Counted from the first letter of the stretch, positions 1 through 8,607 are shown. The stretch is 64,000 nucleotides of DNA from Paenibacillus_AR sp051594765 (GCF_051594765.1 NZ_JBPPGJ010000020.1:46475-110474); one strand, 5' to 3'. Numbers and translations are program-made. Notes: generated by a model from the sequence alone, not told the origin.

Positions 1-327
1 GAAGCAGTAGAAGCAGCGGAAGTTGCACTGCTCCGTCGGCAGGATGGCCAGGTGAAGATAATCGGTCCGTCCGATGCTTTGGTTCAGCAGCTCCAGCCGC
101 CGCTCCTCGTTCACGTGGACCCCGATGATGAAGCCCATCTCCAGCATCTGCTCCGCCAGGGCCTCCAGTCCATCCATCCGGCCCTCCAGCACCGCCGTTA
201 CATTCGCGCGCTCCTCCGCCGAAAACGTCACGATGGCCCCCGTATAGCTGTTATACAGGATGACGCCGCCATCATCGGCCTCCGTCAACGCATTGAATCT
301 TGACGGTACCATTTGTTTCTCCAACAT
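1..327 (-). CDS. Radical SAM/SPASM-type protein, N-terminal part (cut by window edge)
   Basis: The reading frame starts at ATG 327 behind a good ribosome binding site (GGGAGGG, about 9 nt upstream) and runs off the window, giving 109 residues. An N-terminal region of about 90 residues (PSRFN, LYNSYTG) is followed by CNFRCFYC, a perfect C-x3-C-x2-C radical SAM cluster motif, at the very edge. This layout is typical of radical SAM enzymes with a SPASM domain, such as peptide-modifying maturases and anaerobic sulfatase maturases. The enzyme would use S-adenosylmethionine and a [4Fe-4S] cluster. The substrate cannot be told because the C-terminal half is missing. A short unexplained peptide gene lies 1.1 kb upstream on the same strand (1440-1631), but there is no proof that they are linked. 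Confidence 0.85.
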   Translation of the reverse strand, partial: MLEKQMVPSRFNALTEADDGGVILYNSYTGAIVTFSAEERANVTAVLEGRMDGLEALAEQMLEMGFIIGVHVNEERRLELLNQSIGRTDYLHLAILPTEQCNFRCFYCF

Positions 328-379
328 GGTTCAAGTCCCTCCCTATCCCGTCCATGGGCCCATGCCCATACACATTCAA

Positions 380-401
380 CTAACTTACCTAAGATAGTTA
401 G
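380..401. promoter_or_regulatory. Imperfect palindrome upstream of the radical SAM gene
   Basis: CTAACT and AGTTAG flank a 10-bp centre, forming a roughly 22-bp near-palindrome about 55 bp before the start codon at 327. It could be a repressor site of the MarR or TetR kind. This is inference from symmetry only. Confidence 0.3.
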
Positions 402-445
402 GGTTGGCAGTGATGGAGATCACGAATACGAATCCATATCACGAT

Positions 446-1258
446 TTATAAGTCATGTACGGTGATTTCACTTCGTACGAACAGCCGGGCGTTAATGCCC
501 GCTTGACCAATTCCCTTGGAGATGTAGAACCAACCCTCGGGCGCTTTATGAAGTCCTTTATAGATCCCGCGTGTGGGAAGATCCCCCTTCTTCTTGATCT
601 TAAAGAGAAAGGGAAGATTGAATTGTTTGCCGTGTAAGTGGCCGGACATTAAGTAATCGTAGGATTGTTTGATATGGGGGACTACATTAGGGTCGTGGGT
701 GATGACTATGGTCTTGTTCCTCGCCTCTATCTTTTTGAACGAATCTTGAATTCGGCTATGTCCTGTTCCGAAATTATCGATTCCCACCAAACGGAAACCA
801 TCCGCCTCAATCGATTCGTTACGCAATACGGTGATGCCATACTGCTTCAGCATTCGAAACAACCGTTCTACACCGCTCTTCATTTTATAATCGTGGTTTC
901 CGGGAACGGCATATACCGGCACTCCTATAGACATGATCGTCTTGAGATAAGGCTCCAGTCTAGGCAAATAACGAAGCTTTCTCGTAAAATCCCCTGTAAG
1001 CATAATACTATCGGGACCCTCCTGCCGGACAATACGCGCTAACCGCTCGGGGCTTACCCGGAGCCTCTCTACGTGAAGGTCGCTAATTTGGACGATTCTA
1101 TGCTTCAAGCCTATCGACATTATGACATGCTCTACCTTCAACCACTGGGTTGGAAGCACGAACAGCCCATATCCGCTCGCAGCCGTTGCAGCTATTGCGA
1201 TACATTCCAGAAACAACGCTAGCCCTCCCCCGAACATGATAAAAATAGGATACCACAA
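446..1258 (-). CDS. Membrane-anchored metallophosphoesterase (YkuE/YaeI-like)
   Basis: A protein of 270 residues if TTG 1258 is used. An N-terminal hydrophobic segment (about residues 8-35) should anchor it in the membrane. It is followed by the full calcineurin-like phosphoesterase signature: ISDLH, LTGDF, PGNHD, ITHDPNVV and SGHLHGKQ. These supply the Asp, His and Asn ligands of a dinuclear metal centre. Close relatives are the YkuE/YaeI group, some of which act on lipid-linked phosphates such as UDP-diacylglucosamine; the substrate here is unknown. The start is doubtful: TTG 1258 has no clear ribosome binding site, and an intrinsic terminator for the same strand lies only about 40 bp upstream. 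ATG 1237 or the Met before SIGLKHR may be the real start. Confidence 0.85.
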   Translation of the reverse strand: MWYPIFIMFGGGLALFLECIAIAATAASGYGLFVLPTQWLKVEHVIMSIGLKHRIVQISDLHVERLRVSPERLARIVRQEGPDSIMLTGDFTRKLRYLPRLEPYLKTIMSIGVPVYAVPGNHDYKMKSGVERLFRMLKQYGITVLRNESIEADGFRLVGIDNFGTGHSRIQDSFKKIEARNKTIVITHDPNVVPHIKQSYDYLMSGHLHGKQFNLPFLFKIKKKGDLPTRGIYKGLHKAPEGWFYISKGIGQAGINARLFVRSEITVHDL

Positions 1259-1282
1259 TCGGGAGAGAAAGAAGAAACTCGC

Positions 1283-1337
1283 ACAAAAAACAATAAACCC
1301 TCAAGCTATACCGTCCTAAACGACATAGCTTGAGGGT
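1283..1337 (-). terminator. Intrinsic terminator of the small gene at 1440-1631
   Basis: ACCCTCAAGCTAT (1297-1309) pairs perfectly with ATAGCTTGAGGGT (1325-1337). On the minus strand the 13-bp stem is followed by a U-rich tail (TTTATTGTTTTTT). It separates the short gene upstream from the phosphoesterase downstream. Confidence 0.85.
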
Positions 1338-1439
1338 CTATTGGAAAAGCTGACTGCTGACTATTAGTGGAAAATGAATATCATGGGGAGTTACGAAATA
1401 GAGGAAGGGTAACGAAGCTCACCAAGTCGCACTGAATTC

Positions 1440-1631
1440 CTAACACAAATTCCAAGCTGGTCTGAGACGGTAACTACGGGAGCCATTATTGGGGAGAGTC
1501 GAACTGCTGCGATCCTGTTGCATTGGAGAGACAGCTTGGAGCTCATTTATGAAACGGTCCCCATCGAGTCCTAGCTCTGCCATTATGAGGCGTATATCCA
1601 ATTCCACCTTGCCTTCACTACTGCCAGCCAT
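1440..1631 (-). CDS. Small protein, 63 aa, unknown
   Basis: Begins at ATG 1631 behind a textbook ribosome binding site (AAGGAGG, 9 nt spacing) and is closed by a strong terminator, so it is very likely expressed as its own unit. The N-terminal half (residues 6-35) could form an amphipathic helix rich in Glu and Leu. The rest is polar, Ser/Arg/Asn rich, and the chain ends in Cys. I do not recognise it. A small regulatory protein is possible, and so is a precursor peptide for the radical SAM enzyme at the window edge, but no leader or core motif proves the latter. The leader RNA contains an inverted repeat (1661-1704). Confidence 0.6.
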   Translation of the reverse strand: MAGSSEGKVELDIRLIMAELGLDGDRFINELQAVSPMQQDRSSSTLPNNGSRSYRLRPAWNLC

Positions 1632-1660
1632 GGATTCTTTCCTCCTTAGAACAAAAAATT

Positions 1661-1704
1661 ATACTAGTTATGATGACCGGGCTCTGTTTGACTAGAACTA
1701 GTAT
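1661..1704 (-). promoter_or_regulatory. Inverted repeat in the leader of the 63-aa gene
   Basis: ATACTAGTT (1661-1669) and AACTAGTAT (1696-1704) form 9-bp arms about 30 bp upstream of the start. Read on the minus strand, the hairpin is followed by AATTTTTTG. It could be an attenuator, or an operator if the arms bind a dimeric protein. No function is proven. Confidence 0.4.
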
Positions 1705-1785
1705 ACCTCTGACTCAGGTTGAAAAGGTGTAGAAAAATGTCAGCAATATATAAATTTAGTACAAGTATTTTGTAAGATTTCTTAA

Positions 1786-2052
1786 CTACTCTTTATTATT
1801 ATATCGATAAATGAGGAATGTGCATAAACTTGCCCCCACCATTACACCAAGGGAAGCCTTAACAGCATCTCGTGCAATATAGCTTATAAATCCCCATTTG
1901 TTACGGGTATGAGGCAAGTAGTCCGTATAGTCCCAATATAGCAAGATTCGATAGATAACTTGGAAGCAGAAGAGGAATCCAACTATGAAGGCAGCCAGCA
2001 CGAGCAAGATGGGTATACATCCCCATCCTCCCCGGCGATAGCCCCGCATCAT
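1786..2052 (-). CDS. Small membrane protein, 88 aa, unknown
   Basis: I place the start at ATG 2052 because GAGGGGG lies 7 nt before it; a TTG at 2085 overlapping the previous stop is less likely. The product starts with a basic, glycine-rich stretch (MMRGYRRGGWG). A long hydrophobic segment follows (about residues 12-35), then a polar middle part (about 40-58), then a second hydrophobic segment near the C-terminus (about 62-82). Two membrane passes are therefore expected. It lies 30 nt downstream of the stalk-domain gene and is probably co-transcribed with it. No family recognised. Confidence 0.6.
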   Translation of the reverse strand: MMRGYRRGGWGCIPILLVLAAFIVGFLFCFQVIYRILLYWDYTDYLPHTRNKWGFISYIARDAVKASLGVMVGASLCTFLIYRYNNKE

Positions 2053-2081
2053 ATGAATTCCCCCTCGCTTCCTCCACGCGG

Positions 2082-3074
2082 TCAATTCGTCAACTTCGCT
2101 TTTTCTTCCGCCTTTATTTCTTCATACTTCTGTTTAATTTCATTTACAACCGCAGTGTCATAACCGTTGGCCGACAATTTGCTCTCCAGTGAGCGGAGAA
2201 TGGTATCGACTTTTCCATCCGTTTGAGCCAGCAGTGTATTTGCTTCCCTTTTTATCGACTCCTTCTGCTCAGCTGTAGCAGATTGATACCTGGTCTTCAA
2301 TCCCGCGAATTGCTCCTTAACCTGGGCTTGCAGCCCATATAGTTCCGCTGCTGTGACTAGCACCAGTTCATCCTTCGATGGCTTAGCCGGTGTTGTAGGG
2401 CCTCCCCCTCCACCTCCTGTCGAACTGCCCGTATTCCCTTTAGGCGGCAGAACCTCCGACTTCACCTTTTCATCCGACTTTACAGTCTCCGCCGGCTTCG
2501 ACAATGGTGTTCCTTCGAGGGATATGGTAAAGGAATTCGGTTCCCATCCAACCTTCTTGCCTAATGCCTCAGAGATAAACCTTAAGGGGACATAAAGAGT
2601 ATCGTGGTAAATGAGCCCCGGAAGATCTTGTGGGGGGAGCATTGCCTTCCCGTCGAATACATACTTCACTTCATCGAAATAGACGCCGAGCTCTTCCGGC
2701 TTGTAGATTACCTCGGCCGGTGTGGGAGCAATCTTGGCCCCAAGCACGCGTTCTTCCCTATAGGAAACAATGGCCTCCACCTGCGCCTTATCAGGATCGG
2801 ATAAAGTTACGGTATAGGTGGCCTCATCCCAGGATACGGCTTTACCTAAGGAGTAAGCAAGAAATCGCAAGGGAACGTATGTACTGTTCTTGTACAAGAA
2901 CCCTTCTTGTCCGGCTGGAGGCTTCATTGCCTTCCCATCCACCACAAACTTAATATTCGCATAAGTCACTTGAATATCTACTTTAGCTTGCTCCGCTTGA
3001 GCTCCCCCGGCAATACCGCCGGCCAAGATCAGTCCAGCCAAGAAGACTGTTACTATTCTCTTAACCTCTTTCAT
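2082..3074 (-). CDS. Secreted protein with two copper-amine-oxidase-like stalk domains
   Basis: 330 residues from ATG 3074. A signal peptide (about residues 1-28, ending AQA) is followed by two copies of the copper amine oxidase N-terminal-like domain. Each carries the hallmark YVPLRF followed by LGK and VSWD or VGWE (about residues 30-95 and 130-195). A Ser/Gly-rich linker and a charged alpha-helical C-terminal region of about 110 residues follow. In Bacillales these domains act as extracellular stalk or wall-associated modules and are not enzymes. The gene overlaps the end of the 80-aa gene upstream by 14 nt and is followed by the small membrane protein gene, so the three look like one transcription unit. 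An alternative GTG start four codons upstream is possible. Confidence 0.85.
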   Translation of the reverse strand: MKEVKRIVTVFLAGLILAGGIAGGAQAEQAKVDIQVTYANIKFVVDGKAMKPPAGQEGFLYKNSTYVPLRFLAYSLGKAVSWDEATYTVTLSDPDKAQVEAIVSYREERVLGAKIAPTPAEVIYKPEELGVYFDEVKYVFDGKAMLPPQDLPGLIYHDTLYVPLRFISEALGKKVGWEPNSFTISLEGTPLSKPAETVKSDEKVKSEVLPPKGNTGSSTGGGGGGPTTPAKPSKDELVLVTAAELYGLQAQVKEQFAGLKTRYQSATAEQKESIKREANTLLAQTDGKVDTILRSLESKLSANGYDTAVVNEIKQKYEEIKAEEKAKLTN

Positions 3075-3303
3075 GTTGACTCTCACCGCTCTCTTCTATC
3101 GTTGCGCCCGTTTCCATTCTTGTTCGAATTTTACCTCTTCGGGGGATCTCCAACTCTTCCACATATGGTTGAACATCCAGACCTACAAAGTATTTATTTA
3201 ATCGAAAGAGAAGATCATGGGCGTTCTTCTTTCCGTATAATTGCAAATACGGCTTACCGTTATAAGTGATGGACCATTTTCTATAATATTTTCCATTCTC
3301 CAA
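3061..3303 (-). CDS. Small protein, 80 aa, unknown
   Basis: Uses TTG 3303 as start with GGGGG about 10 nt upstream. The first 50 residues are rich in Tyr and Lys and could form a beta-strand-rich domain; the last 25 are charged and Glu/Arg rich. The 3' end overlaps the start of the stalk-domain gene by 14 nt, which suggests translational coupling and supports a real gene. No family recognised, and the rare start lowers certainty. Confidence 0.5.
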   Translation of the reverse strand: MENGKYYRKWSITYNGKPYLQLYGKKNAHDLLFRLNKYFVGLDVQPYVEELEIPRRGKIRTRMETGATIEESGESQHERG

Positions 3304-3367
3304 GGTAGTTCATCCCCCGACCCCCACATGCCGCTTACGGCTAAACAGACTTCTCTACACAGCCTCC

Positions 3368-3409
3368 ATATAAAAGAAGGACTACCCCCGGCATAGCCGA
3401 AGGTAGTCC
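3368..3409 (-). terminator. Intrinsic terminator of the SLH gene
   Basis: GGACTACC (3379-3386) pairs with GGTAGTCC (3402-3409). On the minus strand the stem is followed by TTCTTTTATAT. It lies 10 bp beyond the SLH gene stop. Confidence 0.85.
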
Positions 3410-3419
3410 CATGAACCCA

Positions 3420-5450
3420 TTAATTAATAAATTCAGCGTAAACCAGAAGTCTCTTGAACACCGCAGCGGCCTGTGCACGGGTTGCCGTTTGCTCCGGATC
3501 CATCTGTTGGTCCCCCACACCTTGGAAAATGCCGGCCTTCACGACCTGCGCCATGGCGTCTTCGGACCACTTGGAAATCGAGGTATAGTCCTTGAAGTAC
3601 TGCAGCACCGAGCTATTAGCTTGCGGAACCTTACCCGCTTGCTTCAGCGCTCTCGAGATCATAACCGCCATTTCCTCGCGGGTGATCGGACTCTCCGGAC
3701 GGAATGTTCCGTCCTCAAAGCCCTTGATCAGGCCGCTCTGCACTGCGGCACGGATTGACCCGGCCGCCCAGTAGCTAGCTGGTATATCGCTGAAGCTTGT
3801 GGACACGCCTTCTTCCTCCACCAGACCGAGCGCACGGACGAGAAGCGTTGCGAACTCGGACCGTTTGACCGTCGCTTCAGGTTCAAACCGCGTATCAGTC
3901 ACGCCCTGAACCAGCAGTTTCGATGCAAGCAGCTTCACATCCGACTCAGCCCAGTGGCCTGAGATGTCAGCAAAGGTTTTGTTCGCTTTTACGATGCCGT
4001 ATACGCTGTTCCCGCCGCGGCGGAAGGTTACCGTTGTTTTCCCGCCGCTCTTCGTGAAGGTAGCCGGTACGAATTGCAGGTTGCCCTTCGCATCGAGAGT
4101 TAGCACGGATGCTTCGTTCGGGTTCACTTCGGAATCCAGTGTAATGCTTCGGAACGAATAATTTCCGCTGAACGATTTGATCTCCGTATTTCCCTTCGGA
4201 GTTACGGCTACCAAGCTGAATTCGTACACCTCCCCGGTGACCGTTAGTCCAGCTGCAGTCGCCTTATTCTTGAATTCGGCTGCCTGGCTTGCGTTGAGCT
4301 TCTTCCATTGGACTTCGAACTTCAGGTCCTTAAGGTCCACATTGAGAGAAGCTGCAATCTTATTCACATCAATTCCATCGAAAGGCAGCAGGTATGAAAC
4401 ACCGTTCGGGAATTTCACGTTTAAGTATTGGACGGACAGCTTCTCAGCTTCCGGCCACAGCTTCGCCGGGATTAATGTCCGTACATGATCCGCAGTTTGT
4501 CCAGACAGATCCAACACGATGGTTTGGTCCTTAACATTCTTCAGCATCTCTGCAATTTGAGCGTCGGTCAGATCATATGTTGCGGTCTTGGTGCCATCCG
4601 GATTGGTTACCGTACCACCGTTATTGCCGGTGCCACCACCGCCACCGCCGCCGCCGCCACCGTTGCCACCGTTGCCGCCGTTGCCGCCGCCGTTATCGAC
4701 AGGACCCAGCACACGGAGAATTGCCTTACTGACAACATCGGACCAGTCCGCAGCTGTCAGATTAAGACCGCTCAGCACTTTGGACACCTTCAGATTTGTA
4801 ACGGCTGCGTCACCCGTATAGACCAGGCGGCCGTACTCGGTGGAGAAGGAAGTGGCCAAATTCAGTAACGCGGCATTATTCAAACCATTTTGGCTTTTAA
4901 GTTTGGTTTTCAACTCAGGGGATACCGCATTCAGGAAGAGATTAAAGTCATTAAGGGTAAAATCATTCAATCCTCCCGGCAAGCCGCTAAGCTTGAGCAA
5001 TTGATCCATAATCGGCTTCAGCTCGGGATCCGTGATCACATCGTTGATGGATTTACCTTGCGGATCATAGGTTACTGCGAATTCCAGGAAGAGCCGCAGA
5101 ATGTTCTTCTGTGTGATCAGCTCGTAGCCAGGCTGATTGCCCTTCTTGGCATTGATCTTCGTCCAGAGAGCGGATACCAGTTCCTGGTTTGTAGCCAAGT
5201 TCAGGTTAGCTTCTGTGTTCAGTCCCTTGAAATAATTGCGGAATTTCTCAGCAAGGTCCAAGTTCTGGGTTTGCGCCAGAATCTTGTGTAGGTTTTGCAA
5301 TCGTTTTTGCAGCACTTCGTTTGGCAGTCCCGCTGCCGATGCCTTACCGCCTGCCAGATGTGAATCCACCAGCGGAATTCCTACTGCAGGCAACGTCGCC
5401 GGTACAGTCATGCTAGCAACCAATGCAACAGCTATTGCTTTCTTCTTCAT
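3420..5450 (-). CDS. S-layer homology (SLH) domain surface protein
   Basis: 676 residues with a signal peptide (MKKKAIAVALVASM..., cleavage near residue 40, ASAAG). The N-terminal 200 residues are helical and unassigned. A polyglycine linker with Asn follows (about residues 253-280), then a beta-rich region of about 210 residues. The C-terminus has three SLH repeats (about residues 490-670): FADISGHWAE, FSDIPASYWAAG and FKDYTSISKWSED. SLH repeats bind pyruvylated secondary cell-wall polysaccharide, so the protein should sit on the outside of the wall. It has its own terminator, and its own promoter overlaps a perfect GATAC-N5-GTATC site. Ribosome binding site AGAGGTGA. Confidence 0.95.
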   Translation of the reverse strand: MKKKAIAVALVASMTVPATLPAVGIPLVDSHLAGGKASAAGLPNEVLQKRLQNLHKILAQTQNLDLAEKFRNYFKGLNTEANLNLATNQELVSALWTKINAKKGNQPGYELITQKNILRLFLEFAVTYDPQGKSINDVITDPELKPIMDQLLKLSGLPGGLNDFTLNDFNLFLNAVSPELKTKLKSQNGLNNAALLNLATSFSTEYGRLVYTGDAAVTNLKVSKVLSGLNLTAADWSDVVSKAILRVLGPVDNGGGNGGNGGNGGGGGGGGGGTGNNGGTVTNPDGTKTATYDLTDAQIAEMLKNVKDQTIVLDLSGQTADHVRTLIPAKLWPEAEKLSVQYLNVKFPNGVSYLLPFDGIDVNKIAASLNVDLKDLKFEVQWKKLNASQAAEFKNKATAAGLTVTGEVYEFSLVAVTPKGNTEIKSFSGNYSFRSITLDSEVNPNEASVLTLDAKGNLQFVPATFTKSGGKTTVTFRRGGNSVYGIVKANKTFADISGHWAESDVKLLASKLLVQGVTDTRFEPEATVKRSEFATLLVRALGLVEEEGVSTSFSDIPASYWAAGSIRAAVQSGLIKGFEDGTFRPESPITREEMAVMISRALKQAGKVPQANSSVLQYFKDYTSISKWSEDAMAQVVKAGIFQGVGDQQMDPEQTATRAQAAAVFKRLLVYAEFIN

Positions 5451-5479
5451 TTTTTAATTCACCTCTAAGTTCTCAGTAG

Positions 5480-5508
5480 TTTATATTCATCGATACGTAT
5501 TGTATCAA
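5480..5508 (-). promoter_or_regulatory. SLH gene promoter with GATAC-N5-GTATC operator
   Basis: On the minus strand, -35 TTGATA (5508-5503), a 17-bp spacer, and -10 TATAAA (5485-5480). The perfect palindrome GATAC-GTATT-GTATC (5492-5506, plus strand) overlaps the -35 and half of the spacer. This is one member of a site family found at several promoters in this window, probably bound by the Xre regulator at 23942. Confidence 0.75.
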
Positions 5509-5531
5509 AATGAATCGAATTTTACCATTTC

Positions 5532-6092
5532 TTAACTTATTCTTCTCTTAAAAAATCTCTCCCACCATGCTGCAAAACAGATTCCAATTAATCCGCCGGT
5601 GAAGTCAAAGCCCAAATCCTGCACGATCCCTGTTCTCTGTTGGATGCGGGTTTGATTCCATTCATCGAAGCACGCTGTCAACAGAAGCAAGCATAGCACG
5701 ATATATCCCTTGACCAGCCCATGCTCCCGGATCCGAACCATCGAATTAAACAATAAAAAACCATATACCGCGTATATGGTTACATGTGCACTCTTACGGA
5801 ACAGGAACTCCAGGAATTGATAGGGGCGCTTCTGAGAATTAACCGTGGAATCATGATAACGGATCGTAACATCCGGAAGCTTGCTCTCCAGCTTGGACTC
5901 GGAAACGTGCTTCTGCAGGAAGGGGATGATCGTCTGCTTCTGATATGGCTGAGAGGAGAACAGGAAGATCACTCCCAACCAGAGAATGGACAAGATTAGA
6001 AAACCCATGCGCACCCTCTTAAGATAAGGATTGGATCCGTGTCTCATACGCCTGCTTCTAAGCTCGTGGCGCTGCTTCTCCTCTTGGTTCAT
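5532..6092 (-). CDS. VanZ-like membrane protein
   Basis: 186 residues from ATG 6092, chosen because GGGGAGG lies 8 nt upstream; a longer frame would start inside the preceding gene. It has four or more hydrophobic segments and the family signature, with FRKSAHVTIYAVYGFLLF, then CFDEWNQT and a Gly-rich segment in FDFTGGLIG. VanZ-family proteins are small integral membrane proteins often found near cell-envelope genes; one member contributes to teicoplanin resistance, but most have unknown roles. It is the last gene before the SLH gene and runs in the same direction as the upstream one-TM protein. Confidence 0.8.
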   Translation of the reverse strand: MNQEEKQRHELRSRRMRHGSNPYLKRVRMGFLILSILWLGVIFLFSSQPYQKQTIIPFLQKHVSESKLESKLPDVTIRYHDSTVNSQKRPYQFLEFLFRKSAHVTIYAVYGFLLFNSMVRIREHGLVKGYIVLCLLLLTACFDEWNQTRIQQRTGIVQDLGFDFTGGLIGICFAAWWERFFKRRIS

Positions 6093-6129
6093 CTGATTAC
6101 CTCCCCGCAGTGGTTGTTGGGGGGCCCCA

Positions 6130-7179
6130 TCAACCGCCACCGGAAACTGCAGCCGTTAACGTCAGAATCGCTTGGTTTCTCGCCGACTCCTTCGCCTGTT
6201 CGTAGGCTGCCTTCCACTTCTCCAGAGCATCCGCGGGATACCCTGCTTGGGAATATTCCTGCTCAGCTTGATTGGTCAACTTAGCGAATTCCGTATCACA
6301 TCCTTTCTCCGCCTGCATGACCTTCTGCATGTATATGCTCTCCAGCTCCGACAGCTTCAGCTCCTTGCCATTCTCCTTGTTGCTCTTGAGCGTGGCTGCA
6401 ATTTCCGAAACAAGTCGGTTCGCCTGAGCAGAACAGGAGTTTTGTAATTTTCCTAACAAGCCGCTGTACTTCTCCTCTAACTGCAGACTCCCTGGCCCAG
6501 CAGAGGGATCAGCCGCCTTTGTTGGGGTCATAGGATCCTCGGACTTCTTTACCTCCGGTGCCGGTGCGGAAGAAGCTGCAGGCGTAGGCATGGCGGCGAC
6601 GGTCGGCTGCAATGGTTGCTTACGCGCCTCAAGGTCTTTCATAATCCGCGCCCGTTCCGTCTCATCGTATACGCCTACGAGCTCAATCGGGTAATCTTTA
6701 TCGAGTATGACCAAGGTTTTCCCGTAATCGCTGGTAATCGATCGAAGCGCTTTGATTTCCTCCGGTGAAAGCTTGGCCAGGAGCTTGTTTCGAATCTCGA
6801 GCTTCTCTTTATTCGAGAGCTTCTCTGTGGATTTCCCCATGAGGAAATAGACGTCTTTGGGCGACAACCCGGATTTTAATAATATGGCCGCGACATCTAG
6901 AGCATCCTGGGAATCAATAGGTTTACTGGAGAAACCGTTGGCAACTTCCACGGTCTTCTCAAGAATGAGCGGCAACGACGTTGCCTGTCCTCCGTCCTGA
7001 ACCGCGTTCCCCTGTTGCTCCACTCGCTGTTCGATGTCCTCTAATTGAATGGATGAAATTTGATAATACAAATACCCAACGAAGGAGAGAACAACGAGTA
7101 ATCCTGCAGCGATGACCGTCAGGATCCATCTCGCCCAAATCCTTTTAGTTCGGCTATTCATGGCTTCTTTCGATTGCAT
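6130..7179 (-). CDS. One-TM extracytoplasmic protein, unknown
   Basis: 349 residues. One transmembrane helix (about residues 17-40) is followed by a long soluble part. This comprises a helical region (about 45-190), a Pro/Ala/Ser/Lys linker (about 195-235), and a helical C-terminal region with two Cys (NSCSAQ and EKGCDTEF) that might form a disulfide outside the membrane. No enzymatic motif is visible. It lies 32 nt downstream of manC and just upstream of the VanZ-like gene, so it may be carried on the tail of the exopolysaccharide transcript. The start ATG 7179 has a weak ribosome binding site. Confidence 0.65.
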   Translation of the reverse strand: MQSKEAMNSRTKRIWARWILTVIAAGLLVVLSFVGYLYYQISSIQLEDIEQRVEQQGNAVQDGGQATSLPLILEKTVEVANGFSSKPIDSQDALDVAAILLKSGLSPKDVYFLMGKSTEKLSNKEKLEIRNKLLAKLSPEEIKALRSITSDYGKTLVILDKDYPIELVGVYDETERARIMKDLEARKQPLQPTVAAMPTPAASSAPAPEVKKSEDPMTPTKAADPSAGPGSLQLEEKYSGLLGKLQNSCSAQANRLVSEIAATLKSNKENGKELKLSELESIYMQKVMQAEKGCDTEFAKLTNQAEQEYSQAGYPADALEKWKAAYEQAKESARNQAILTLTAAVSGGG

Positions 7180-7211
7180 ATGAAATCAACTCATCGCTAT
7201 ATTTTGTTTGT

Positions 7212-8588
7212 CTACATCACTGCCTTCAAGCAGTGCTTCGCTATTTCTTCCCAACTGGTAAACAGCTCTACCGTCTGGATATCCTCTTGCCCATCGCCGC
7301 TCTGCACGATGATAATCTCCATATCCGAGGAGGCCCTAATACCATGCAAGGTCTTCATGGGGATATGAAGGACGTTCCCTGCACGAACCTTCATAAAATT
7401 ACCGTTTTGCACAAATTCCCCTTCGCCCTTTACAATCGTCCAAACCTCTTCGCGGCCGGCATGCATCCTGTAGCTCAAATTCTTATTGCGGTGAATGCCA
7501 ATCCGCTTGGTTAACACACACCGTCCGTCCTCATATACTTGATCGTCCAGAATACGGGACCAGCCGCTATTGCTCTCCTCATACATCGGCCCTTGGTTAT
7601 AATGAATATAATCCTTGATCCTAGGGCTTGCACTCTTATCTGTTACCAGTATCCCATCGGGGCTAACGGCTACTACGACATTGGATAAACCCACGATCGT
7701 CACCGGGATGCTGGTTTCGTTAATCATATGGGTGTTGACACAGTCTTCGCTAATGATACCTCTGCCTATCTGCTGGGTACTCATCTCCTCCGTCAGCGTG
7801 TTCCACGTACCCAAATCCTTCCAATAACCTTTATAAGGCACGACCACAATATGTGCAGCCTTCTCCACAACTTCGTAATCGAAGCTGATCTTCGGAAGGA
7901 TGTCGTATTGCCTGGATAACTCCTCGTATTGAATAGGCAAGCCCTTATTTGCTAGGATATCGATCAGATAGCCTAGCTTGAATGCGAATACCCCGCAATT
8001 CCACAATGCACCCTGCCGGATGAGCTCCATTGCTTCCCCTTCGGCTGGCTTTTCCCGAAAATGACTTACCTGATGATACCCAGCGCCAGTCTCTTCCCTT
8101 GTGTTCGGAATGATATAACCATATTTGCTTGAAGGGAACGTCGGTTCTACGCCGATCAGAGCCAGGTTTGCATTCGATATCGAGATGACCTCTTCTAATT
8201 GCTTGATGGTATCGAAAAAGTGCGCCTCAACATAAGGATCCACCGGAAGAATGGTCACGGTTTCCTCCAGACTTACCCCTATTACCGAATACAGATAAGC
8301 TGCTGCAAGCATGATAGCCGGAAAAGTATCCCTGCGTTCCGGTTCGATGATGAGCGGAACGTCTTGGCCCAGTTGGCTTTGCAGCATTTCGATTTGAGCT
8401 TTTCCTGATGCAATATAGCTGCATTCACTTAACCGGCTTCTTTCCAATTGACCCCACACTCGTTGCACCATCGATACCATCTGCTGATCTTCATCCTGAA
8501 GAACCTTAAGAAATTGCTTGGACCTGGAATCGTTGGATAAGGGCCACAGCCTTTTCCCGGAGCCGCCGGATAATAGCACTAATCTCAT
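7212..8588 (-). CDS. manC: Mannose-1-phosphate guanylyltransferase, ManC-type with cupin tail
   Basis: 458 residues, the normal length for the fused type. The N-terminal pyrophosphorylase domain has the nucleotide-binding motif GGSGKRLWPLS and the HFREKP signature. The C-terminal cupin (about residues 345-450, GREEVWTIVKGEGEF) corresponds to the type II phosphomannose isomerase module. It makes GDP-mannose from mannose-1-phosphate and GTP, and may also isomerise fructose-6-phosphate to mannose-6-phosphate. It lies at the end of the exopolysaccharide operon behind the rhamnose genes, so mannose or a derivative is probably part of the polymer. No phosphomannomutase gene is in the window. Confidence 0.92.
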   Translation of the reverse strand: MRLVLLSGGSGKRLWPLSNDSRSKQFLKVLQDEDQQMVSMVQRVWGQLERSRLSECSYIASGKAQIEMLQSQLGQDVPLIIEPERRDTFPAIMLAAAYLYSVIGVSLEETVTILPVDPYVEAHFFDTIKQLEEVISISNANLALIGVEPTFPSSKYGYIIPNTREETGAGYHQVSHFREKPAEGEAMELIRQGALWNCGVFAFKLGYLIDILANKGLPIQYEELSRQYDILPKISFDYEVVEKAAHIVVVPYKGYWKDLGTWNTLTEEMSTQQIGRGIISEDCVNTHMINETSIPVTIVGLSNVVVAVSPDGILVTDKSASPRIKDYIHYNQGPMYEESNSGWSRILDDQVYEDGRCVLTKRIGIHRNKNLSYRMHAGREEVWTIVKGEGEFVQNGNFMKVRAGNVLHIPMKTLHGIRASSDMEIIIVQSGDGQEDIQTVELFTSWEEIAKHCLKAVM

Positions 8589-8607
8589 GTCCTACGCCTC
8601 CAGTCGT

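Noticed and set aside
4623..4692. GCC-rich tandem stretch that looks like a microsatellite
   Set aside because: It encodes the polyglycine linker of the SLH protein and keeps frame, so it is a protein linker rather than a separate repeat element.
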